Of a stretch of DNA of 6,280 nt, positions 1-5,391 are shown one piece after another; position 1 is the stretch's first letter; each line of letters begins with the position of its first letter. The position numbers were made by a program, and so were the translations under genes. Source of the DNA: an uncultured Eubacteriales bacterium (GTDB taxonomy: Bacteria > Bacillota_A > Clostridia > Christensenellales > Aristaeellaceae). The stretch spans positions 1 to 6,280 of the forward strand of contig CADCQZ010000289.1 of NCBI GenBank assembly GCA_902803675.1, in the 5' to 3' direction. The notes beneath the pieces are model-generated. The model had not been told where the DNA came from and did no database searches. It saw only the letters and a program-made list of their open reading frames with translations.

Positions 1-6
1 TATAAA

Positions 7-50
7 GTAAAGTTTGCGTAACAGTTCAGTTATATTTTCTTGATGATTAT
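7..50 (+). promoter_or_regulatory. Candidate PhoP-box-like array of four 11-bp repeats
   Basis: Four hexamers start exactly 11 bp apart: GTAAAG (7-12), GTAACA (18-23), GTTATA (29-34) and TTGATG (40-45). All four 11-mers share T at position 2, A at position 4 and TT at positions 8-9. The middle two match the Bacillus PhoP box consensus TT(A/T/C)A(C/T)A at five of six positions, and the outer two match less well. In Bacillus the PhoP box is a direct repeat with a 5-bp spacer lying roughly -60 to -20 from the start of transcription. With a start near 67, set by the TATAAT box, this array lies at about -60 to -17. Phosphate-starvation control of a phosphonate-type importer would make sense. The region is AT-rich, so chance similarity is possible. 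Confidence 0.42.
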
Positions 51-60
51 ACCGTATAAT
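46..60. promoter_or_regulatory. Perfect 15-bp palindrome over the -10 box (possible operator)
   Basis: ATTATAC (46-52) and GTATAAT (54-60) are exact reverse complements around a single central C at 53. The right half contains the whole -10 hexamer, so a dimeric repressor bound here would block RNA polymerase. No regulator gene is in the window. The symmetry may also arise from AT-rich composition around a TATAAT box, so an operator role is only a suggestion. Confidence 0.3.
55..60 (+). promoter_or_regulatory. Sigma-A -10 box of the phn operon promoter
   Basis: A perfect TATAAT lies 48 bp before the phnD start codon, which predicts transcription from about position 67. No good -35 hexamer sits at 16-18 bp spacing: the 17-bp position reads ATATTT. 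The only TTGA-like hexamer, at 40-45, is just 9 bp away. A consensus -10 with a missing -35 is typical of promoters that need an activator, which fits the repeat array just upstream. Confidence 0.6.
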
Positions 61-108
61 AGGCCGTGGGCATGAAGCCCGAGATCATTCAGAAAAGGAG
101 ACACTTTC

Positions 109-1155
109 ATGAAAAAGATCGCAGCTCTTATCCTGGCGCTGGCCATGACGCTGTCCTGCTTCGCGGCGCTGGCTGACAACATCAAGATGGACAAGCTGAC
201 CTTCCAGTTCGTGCCTTCCAAGGACGCGGACGTGATCATCACCGGCACCAAGAACCTGCCGGAGCTGATCAAGGCCGAGATGGCCACCCTGGGCTATGAC
301 ATCGGCGAGGTGGAGATCTCCGTCGGCACCAGCTACGAAGCCACCGGCGAAGCCATGAGCGCCGGCACCATCGATGTGGGCTGGCTGCCCGGCGGCACCT
401 ACGCCATCTACAGCCAGAACAAAGAAGTGGACGTCATCCTGACCGCCACCCGCGCAGGTCTGTCCAACGACAGCGAGACCCCCTCCGACTGGAACGGCAT
501 TGCCAACAAGACCCTGCCCACCGACGTGCAGGTGACCTTCTACCGCTCCCTGATCTACGCCGGCCCCTCCGAGTACGGCAAGCAGCTGGCCGCGAAGGTC
601 AACGCCGGTGAGGAACTGACCTGGGACGAGCTCAACGCCGCCACCTGGGCCGTGGGCAACACCTCCTCCTCCGCCGGTTACATCTATCCCACCATGTGGC
701 TGATGAACCACTATGACGGCAAAAAGATCTCCGACCTGAGCAGCGTGGTCAATCTGGGCTACGCGGACGCTTTCGCCCAGGCCGCTTCCGAGCAGGTGGA
801 CATCATCTGCTGCTACGCCGACGGCCGCCGCGACTATGAGGCCGCCTGGAGCCTGCCCTCCGATCAGCAGGATCCCACCGGCAAGCAGGGCATGGGCCGT
901 GAAGGCTCCATCTGGGACGAGCTGAACGTCATCGGCGTCACCCCCGGTATCTACAACGACACCGTGGCCGTGACCACCGCCAAGGCGGACATCTACAATC
1001 CCGAATTCATCAACGCGCTGCAGACCGCGCTGATCAACATCATCAACACCGAGGAAGGCAAGGAGATCTTCTCCGTGTACAGCCACACCGGTTACGCCAT
1101 CGCCCAGGACAGCGACTATGACGCCGCCCGCCAGGCCCTGACTGTTGTGAAGTGA
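109..1155 (+). CDS. phnD: Phosphonate/phosphate/phosphite ABC transporter substrate-binding protein
   Basis: This 348-residue protein is the extracellular receptor of the importer encoded downstream. It binds a phosphorus oxyanion and delivers it to the PhnE permeases. Residues 1-22 form a signal peptide: KK at the N-terminus, a hydrophobic core (AALILALAM) and an ALA motif at 20-22 before Asp23. Cys17 is preceded by T-L-S, a poor lipobox, so signal peptidase I cleavage is more likely than lipid attachment. The mature part has PhnD-family landmarks: LTFQFVPSKD (30-39), the SYEATGEAMSAGTIDVGWLP stretch (75-94) that forms part of the ligand cleft, and the Ser-rich loop TSSSAGYIYP (185-194), equivalent to the SxSG phosphonate-contact loop. 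The ATG is placed 8 nt after AAAAGGAG (93-100). The protein is somewhat longer than typical PhnD because of a stretch around residues 117-145. The family call is firm; the exact ligand is not determined. Confidence 0.9.
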   Translation: MKKIAALILALAMTLSCFAALADNIKMDKLTFQFVPSKDADVIITGTKNLPELIKAEMATLGYDIGEVEISVGTSYEATGEAMSAGTIDVGWLPGGTYAIYSQNKEVDVILTATRAGLSNDSETPSDWNGIANKTLPTDVQVTFYRSLIYAGPSEYGKQLAAKVNAGEELTWDELNAATWAVGNTSSSAGYIYPTMWLMNHYDGKKISDLSSVVNLGYADAFAQAASEQVDIICCYADGRRDYEAAWSLPSDQQDPTGKQGMGREGSIWDELNVIGVTPGIYNDTVAVTTAKADIYNPEFINALQTALINIINTEEGKEIFSVYSHTGYAIAQDSDYDAARQALTVVK

Positions 1156-1169
1156 TCTGACCGCGCACG

Positions 1170-1204
1170 CTGCCCGGCATCCTTGGGTTGCCGGGCAGTT
1201 TTTT
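1170..1204 (+). terminator. Intrinsic terminator/attenuator between phnD and phnC
   Basis: A perfect 10-bp stem pairs CTGCCCGGCA (1170-1179) with TGCCGGGCAG (1189-1198). The loop is 9 nt and six T follow (1199-1204). It starts 14 nt after the phnD stop codon, inside what otherwise looks like one operon. I see no convincing promoter between it and phnC. The likely role is partial termination, giving more phnD message than phnC-phnE message and protecting the 3' end of the short phnD transcript. Confidence 0.85.
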
Positions 1205-1270
1205 CTGAAGACCTCTCTGAATGATCTGAACGATGAGCGTTTCCCGGGCGTCAGTGCCCGTTTCGGCTTT

Positions 1271-1290
1271 AAAAGGAGCGGATACCATTG
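1271..1290 (+). promoter_or_regulatory. Strong ribosome binding site deciding a TTG start for phnC
   Basis: AAAAGGAG (1271-1278) lies 9 nt before a TTG codon at 1288-1290. The reading frame from TTG gives the expected ABC-ATPase beginning (I-E-F-K-H-V). No in-frame ATG occurs until residue 52, which lies past Walker A, so TTG is the only sensible start. The ribosome binding site repeats the eight bases found before phnD, so the weaker start codon may lower ATPase output relative to the binding protein. Confidence 0.8.
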
Positions 1291-2046
1291 ATCGAGTTCA
1301 AGCATGTGGATAAAGTTTACCCCAACGGGGTACAGGGCCTCAAGGATATCAACCTCACCATCGACCAGGGGGAGTTCGTGGCCATCATCGGCCTGAGCGG
1401 CGCGGGCAAATCCACCCTGATCCGCACCATCAACCGGATGATCGACGCCACCGGCGGTGAGCTCACCGTGGACGGCGTCAACGTGATGAGCCTGCGCGGC
1501 CGGGCCATGCGCCGCTACCGCCGCAAGATCGGCATGATCTTCCAGAGCTACAATCTGGTCACCCGGTCCACGGCCATCCGCAACGTGCTCACCTCCATGG
1601 TGCCCGACATGCCCTGGTGGCGCGTGCTCCTGGGCCTGTTCAGCAAGGAGCAGAAGATGCACGCCCTGGAAGCCCTGGACAAGGTGGGCATCCTGGACAA
1701 GGCCTACACCCGCTGTGATCAGCTCTCCGGCGGCCAGCAGCAGCGCGTGTCCCTGGCCCGCACCCTCAACCAGAACCCCTCCATCATCCTGGCGGACGAG
1801 CCCGTGGCGGCCCTGGACCCCATCACTGCCAAGCAGGTCATGAGCGATTTCAAGCACATCAACGAGGATATGAACATCACGGTGCTCATCAATATCCACC
1901 ACGTGGACCTGGCGCTCAATTACTGCACCCGGGTGATCGGCATCCGCGCGGGCGAGATCGTGTACGACGGCCCCACCACCGAGGTCACCCAGGAGATCCT
2001 GGACGATATCTACAACGGCGCCGCTATCCCCACGGCGGAGAAGTGA
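1288..2046 (+). CDS. phnC: Phosphonate ABC transporter ATP-binding protein
   Basis: This 252-residue cytoplasmic ATPase powers the importer by dimerising at the inner face of the two permeases. All nucleotide-binding motifs are intact: Walker A GLSGAGKST (35-43), Q-loop Gln86 in FQSYNLV, signature LSGGQQQR (146-153), Walker B IILADEP with Asp170 and Glu171 (166-172), D-loop AALD (174-177) and switch His204 in INIHHVDLA. The length and the PhnC-type region before the signature (FSKEQKMHALEALDKVGIL, 118-136) match PhnC rather than a generic ATPase. Translation starts at TTG behind a strong ribosome binding site. The stop codon is 7 nt before phnE1, and the phnE1 ribosome binding site overlaps it, which suggests translational coupling. 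The gene sits behind the phnD attenuator and is probably expressed by read-through. Confidence 0.95.
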   Translation: MIEFKHVDKVYPNGVQGLKDINLTIDQGEFVAIIGLSGAGKSTLIRTINRMIDATGGELTVDGVNVMSLRGRAMRRYRRKIGMIFQSYNLVTRSTAIRNVLTSMVPDMPWWRVLLGLFSKEQKMHALEALDKVGILDKAYTRCDQLSGGQQQRVSLARTLNQNPSIILADEPVAALDPITAKQVMSDFKHINEDMNITVLINIHHVDLALNYCTRVIGIRAGEIVYDGPTTEVTQEILDDIYNGAAIPTAEK

Positions 2047-2053
2047 GGCGCGT

Positions 2054-2944
2054 ATGAAGAAAAGATCATCTGCCGCGGCGGTCAGGACACCGCTGTTCGA
2101 CAGGATATTCAAGCCCCGCACCATCACGCTGCCCAACGGGCACAGCGTGAAAAAGCCCATGCCCCGGGGGCCCTTCATCGCGGCTCTGACCGTCGCCGTG
2201 ATCATCATCTCGGCGAAAGTGACCGGCTTTGATTTCCGCATCATCATGGAGCGCGGCGCCCAGCTGGGCTACATCCTGGGCCGGATCTTCCACCCCAACT
2301 GGACCTATTACACCGGCCTGTGGAACGCCGAGAACAGCGCCTATACGTTAAAGCTCTTCAGCGCCCTGTTCGACACCATCAAGATGTCCGTCATGGGCTC
2401 CGTGCTGGGCGCCACCCTGGCGCTGCCCATCGCGGTGCTGTCCTCCACCAATATCAACCGCAACACCGTGGTGGTGTGGGCCCTGAGGATCCTGCTGATG
2501 ATCATCCGCACGCTGCCCACCCTGATCATCGCCAAGTTCGCGGCGCTGATCTTTGGCCTGGGCACCTTCGCCGGCACGGTGGCCATCGTGGTGTTCACCT
2601 TCGGTATCGTGGCCAAGATGATGTACGAGTCCATCGAGACCATCGACATGGGCGCCTTCGAGGCCAACGAGAGCTTCGGCTCCAACAAGTTCCAGGCCTT
2701 CTGGAGCGCCTGCATGCCCCAGATCCTGCCCACCTACCTGAGCTACTGCCTCTACAGCCTGGAGATGAACATCCGCGCGGCGGCCATCCTGGGCTACGTG
2801 GGCGCCGGCGGCCTGGGCATCCTGATCAATGAAGTGATCGGCTGGCGCGATTACGAGAGCCTCGGGGCGATCCTTCTGGGGCTTTTCGTGGTGGTGCTCA
2901 TCATCGAGAACACCAGCCAGTACCTGCGCAGGAAACTCAGCTGA
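2054..2944 (+). CDS. phnE: Phosphonate ABC transporter permease, first subunit
   Basis: This 296-residue inner-membrane protein forms half of the transport channel. A basic, soluble N-terminal segment of about 38 residues comes first. Hydrophobic segments follow at about 40-56, 108-130, 139-166, 172-190 and 268-286, with a further hydrophobic stretch near 241-258. The binding-protein-dependent permease core covers about 105-290. The EAA coupling loop that docks on PhnC is at about 204-226 (EANESFGSN, then MPQILP). The C-terminal NIRAAAILGYVGAGGLG (239-255) is the usual PhnE signature. The only ribosome binding site is a weak GTGAGG (2043-2048) overlapping the phnC stop codon, so translation probably depends on ribosomes finishing phnC. 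It differs clearly from the next permease, so the two presumably form a heterodimer. Confidence 0.92.
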   Translation: MKKRSSAAAVRTPLFDRIFKPRTITLPNGHSVKKPMPRGPFIAALTVAVIIISAKVTGFDFRIIMERGAQLGYILGRIFHPNWTYYTGLWNAENSAYTLKLFSALFDTIKMSVMGSVLGATLALPIAVLSSTNINRNTVVVWALRILLMIIRTLPTLIIAKFAALIFGLGTFAGTVAIVVFTFGIVAKMMYESIETIDMGAFEANESFGSNKFQAFWSACMPQILPTYLSYCLYSLEMNIRAAAILGYVGAGGLGILINEVIGWRDYESLGAILLGLFVVVLIIENTSQYLRRKLS

Positions 2945-2959
2945 GGGAGGGGGAGAAGC

Positions 2960-3802
2960 ATGGCGAAAGTCAAAACACCGCTGACGAATGACCGCCCCCT
3001 CTCCATCGAGGAGGCGTACGCCGCCCGGCCGAGGCTGTGGTGGCTCTACACTCTGATCGTGCTGATCGTGGCCGCGCTCCTGGGCTGGAGCGGCACCTCG
3101 ATCACCTATAAGGGCCTGGCCACCAAGGGCATCACCATTGCCCAGGGCGTGGGCAACGGCCTTCTGCATCCGGACCTGGACCTGCTGTTCAATCTGACCA
3201 ATGAGGGCGTGCCCTTCCAGCTGCTGCAGACGGTGGCCATCGCCGTGCTGGGCACCCTGATCGGCGGCGTCCTGGCGATCCCCTTCAGCTTCCTGGCCTG
3301 CGACAAGATCGTGCCCAAGTGGGTGGCCGTGATCTTCAGGACCGTCATCCTGGGCATCCGCACGATCCCCGCCCTGGTGTGGGCCCTGATGTGGATACGC
3401 GTCACCGGTCCCAACGCCTTCTGCGGCGTGGTGACCGAGTCGGTGTGCTCCATCGGCATGATCTGCAAGATGTACATCACCGCCATCGAGGATATCGACG
3501 TGAAGATCCTGGAGAGCCTGGACGCGGCCGGCTGCAACGGTTTCCAGAAGATCCGCTACGGCATCCTGCCCCAGATCATCCCCAACTTCATCTCCACGGT
3601 GATCTACCGTTTCGACATCAACGTCAAGGACGCCACCACCCTGGGCATCGTGGGCGCCGGCGGCATCGGCGCGGCCCTGATCCAGTGCATGAACTCCAGC
3701 CGCTGGAGCATGGTGGGCTCCTACCTGACCGGCATGATCGTGCTGATGATCCTGATCGAGATGTTCTCCACCAGGGTCCGCGCCAAACTGGCCAGAGGCT
3801 GA
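2960..3802 (+). CDS. phnE: Phosphonate ABC transporter permease, second subunit
   Basis: This 280-residue inner-membrane permease is the partner of the preceding PhnE. Hydrophobic segments lie at about 26-44, 88-113, 120-146, 152-175 and 253-270. The EAA loop is at about 184-207 (ESLDAAGCNGF, then ILPQIIP), followed by the PhnE signature DINVKDATTLGIVGAGGIG (219-237). It has its own purine-rich ribosome binding site (GGGAGGGGGAG, 2945-2955) in the 15-nt gap after phnE1. The segment between the first and second hydrophobic stretches (about 45-87) is probably extracellular and may contact the binding protein. The gene ends 3 nt before the metallophosphatase start, so the two are almost certainly co-translated. 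Some annotators would name one of the two permeases PhnE1 or PhnE2; the sequence alone does not settle which. Confidence 0.92.
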   Translation: MAKVKTPLTNDRPLSIEEAYAARPRLWWLYTLIVLIVAALLGWSGTSITYKGLATKGITIAQGVGNGLLHPDLDLLFNLTNEGVPFQLLQTVAIAVLGTLIGGVLAIPFSFLACDKIVPKWVAVIFRTVILGIRTIPALVWALMWIRVTGPNAFCGVVTESVCSIGMICKMYITAIEDIDVKILESLDAAGCNGFQKIRYGILPQIIPNFISTVIYRFDINVKDATTLGIVGAGGIGAALIQCMNSSRWSMVGSYLTGMIVLMILIEMFSTRVRAKLARG

Positions 3803-3805
3803 CAA

Positions 3806-5293
3806 ATGAGCAGACTTTCGATCTATTTCACCTCCGATACCCACGCCTACCTGTACCCCACCAATTTCGCGTCCCGGAAGCCCCTGCCCATGGGGCTTTT
3901 GGGCATGCGTTTCCCCAAGGACGGGAACACCCTGGTGATCGACGGCGGGGACACCATCCAGGGCTCGCCCATGACCTATTACGCTCACGCCTACGGGGTG
4001 GAACTGCCCATCGCCCGGGCCATGAACGCCCGGGGGTATGATTATTTCACCCTGGGCAATCACGACTTCAACTACGGCCGGGAGCATCTCAAAAAATACC
4101 TGGATGAGATGGAGGCCGTGTGCCTGTGCGCCAACGTGACAGATATTAAGGGGGAAATGAAACTGTTCCCTTCGGCGGTGCGCGTGATGGAGAACGGCCT
4201 GAGGGTGGGGCTCGTGGGCATCTGCACCGACTGGGTCAACCGCTGGGAGCGCCCGGAGAACCTCACGGGCCTGACGGTCTCAGATCCCCTGGAGGCGGCG
4301 GCCGAAGCGGCGCGGAAGCTGGACTGCGACGTGCTGGTGGGCATCTACCACGGCGGCATCGAGCGGGATCTGAACACCGGGCGCCTCCTGTCCGAAACGG
4401 ACGAGAACATCGCCTGCCGCATCTGCGAAAAGGTGCCCTTCGACCTGCTGCTCACCGGGCATCAGCACATCGGCCTGGCGAACGGGAAGTGGGGGGATAC
4501 CCTGATCGTCCAGACGCCGGCCAACGCCGTGGGATACATCCGCGTGGAGATGGATGAGTCGGGCCGCTTTTCTTCCGAACTGTGCCCCGTGCCGGACCAC
4601 GCGTTCATGACGGAGGAAGAGGCCTCCCTGATGCGGGACCTGGACGCCTGGCTGGATCATCCCGTGGGGCATTTGAGCCGCCCGATCTGGCCGGAGGACA
4701 AGCTTTCGATGGCGCTGAACGGCTCGGCCATCGCGGATCTCTTCAACCGGGTGCAGCTGGCCGCGTCCTTCGCGGATCTGAGCTGCGCCGCCCTGGCCAA
4801 CGTGGTGCGGGGGTTCGATTCCCGGGTCACGGTGCGGGATGTGGTGGCCAGCTACGTCTATTCCAACACCCTGGTGGTGAAGGAAGTGACCGGCGCGGTG
4901 CTCAAGCAGGGCCTGGAGCAGTGCGCGTCCTATTTCGACGTGGACGCTGAGGGGCGCGTGGGCATCAGCGAGCATTTCCTCAGGCCCAAGGAGTCCCACT
5001 ACAATTATGACTACTTCGCCGGCCTTGACTATACCTTTGATTTGAGACGGCCCGTGGGGGACCGCGTCACATCCATGGTGAAAGCCGGCAGGCCCATTCT
5101 GCCGGAGGACCGCCTGAGCCTGTGCATGTGCAATTACCGGGCCACGGGCACCGGGGATTTCGACTTCTACCGGTCCTGCCCCGTCATCCGGGAGATCCAG
5201 ACCGATATCAGCGAGCTGATATTGAAGTACCTGGAGGATCATCCCTTCGTGGAGATCCCGGACACCCATCCGATCACGGTGATCAGGCCTTAG
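3806..5293 (+). CDS. Cytosolic 5'-nucleotidase/2',3'-cyclic phosphodiesterase-type metallophosphatase
   Basis: This 495-residue enzyme has the two-domain build of the UshA/CpdB/YfkN family. The N-terminal dinuclear-metal phosphoesterase domain (about 1-250) shows every expected motif: SDTH with Asp11 and His13, GGDT with Asp49, GNHDF with Asn85 and His86, YHGG with His182, and GHQH with His219 and His221. The C-terminal substrate-binding domain (about 285-460) has NGSAIADLFN (305-314), YVYSNTLVVKEVTG (350-363), YNYDYFAGLDYTFD (399-412) and NYRATGTGDF (443-452). These resemble the cyclic-phosphodiesterase/3'-nucleotidase branch most. There is no signal peptide, since the first beta strand begins at residue 4, so unlike the classical secreted members it should act in the cytoplasm. 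The ribosome binding site AGAGG (3794-3798) lies inside the end of phnE2 and the gap is 3 nt, so it belongs to the importer operon. It may dephosphorylate the imported ligand or a metabolite of it; the substrate is unknown. Confidence 0.88.
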   Translation: MSRLSIYFTSDTHAYLYPTNFASRKPLPMGLLGMRFPKDGNTLVIDGGDTIQGSPMTYYAHAYGVELPIARAMNARGYDYFTLGNHDFNYGREHLKKYLDEMEAVCLCANVTDIKGEMKLFPSAVRVMENGLRVGLVGICTDWVNRWERPENLTGLTVSDPLEAAAEAARKLDCDVLVGIYHGGIERDLNTGRLLSETDENIACRICEKVPFDLLLTGHQHIGLANGKWGDTLIVQTPANAVGYIRVEMDESGRFSSELCPVPDHAFMTEEEASLMRDLDAWLDHPVGHLSRPIWPEDKLSMALNGSAIADLFNRVQLAASFADLSCAALANVVRGFDSRVTVRDVVASYVYSNTLVVKEVTGAVLKQGLEQCASYFDVDAEGRVGISEHFLRPKESHYNYDYFAGLDYTFDLRRPVGDRVTSMVKAGRPILPEDRLSLCMCNYRATGTGDFDFYRSCPVIREIQTDISELILKYLEDHPFVEIPDTHPITVIRP

Positions 5294-5305
5294 CGGCCGG
5301 CACGG

Positions 5306-5334
5306 AGCGCTTGACTTTGTCAGGCGCTTTTTTT
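5306..5334 (+). terminator. Intrinsic terminator of the phn operon
   Basis: AGCGCTTGAC (5306-5315) pairs with GTCAGGCGCT (5319-5328) over 10 bp with one U-G wobble. The loop is TTT and T-residues run to 5334. It begins 12 nt after the metallophosphatase stop codon, so it ends the five-gene operon. The same bases carry the promoter of the next gene. Confidence 0.85.
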
Positions 5335-5339
5335 ATAAT
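5311..5339 (+). promoter_or_regulatory. Sigma-A promoter embedded in the terminator
   Basis: TTGACT (5311-5316) is a five-of-six -35 box and TATAAT (5334-5339) a perfect -10, separated by exactly 17 nt. Transcription should start near 5346, giving a leader of about 46 nt before the ATG at 5392. The -35 hexamer lies in the left arm and loop of the terminator hairpin, and the T-run enters the -10 box. Near-consensus sequence and ideal spacing suggest a strong constitutive promoter. Confidence 0.8.
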
Positions 5340-5391
5340 CATGGCGTGAGTTTTCTTCAAAATGCATATTTTCCGGGAGGAGGATCATCGT

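Noticed and set aside
40..45. TTGATG as a -35 box for the phnD promoter
   Set aside because: It lies only 9 bp before TATAAT, far too close for sigma-A. It is better read as the last unit of the 11-bp repeat array.
68..80. Small hairpin GGGC-ATGAA-GCCC in the phnD leader
   Set aside because: The stem is only 4 bp, too weak to call a riboswitch or attenuator, and the leader of about 40 nt is too short for a known riboswitch class.
1245..1260. Hairpin CGGGC-GTCAGT-GCCCG shortly before the phnC ribosome binding site
   Set aside because: The stem is 5 bp with only three T after it, so it is not a convincing terminator. It might stabilise the processed downstream message, but nothing else supports that.
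85..2247. Very long open frame on the minus strand (about 720 codons) opposite phnD and phnC
   Set aside because: It spans a gene boundary, a terminator and well-recognised + strand genes, its translation is low-complexity Gly/Val/Asp/His-rich, and I see no ribosome binding site. It follows from G/C-ending codons on the + strand removing stops from the antisense frame.
3319..4041. Overlapping + strand frame of 240 codons across phnE2 and the phosphatase
   Set aside because: The Arg/His/Pro-rich translation is a typical out-of-frame shadow of GC-rich genes; both true frames carry full family motifs.
2348..4087. Second long minus-strand open frame (about 579 codons) opposite the permeases
   Set aside because: Same composition artefact: His/Gln/Gly/Asp-rich translation without domain motifs, crossing three real genes.
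5359..5372. AAAAT-GCAT-ATTTT inverted repeat in the leader of the last gene
   Set aside because: A 5-bp AT-only repeat in an AT-rich leader is likely by chance; no conservation evidence is available.
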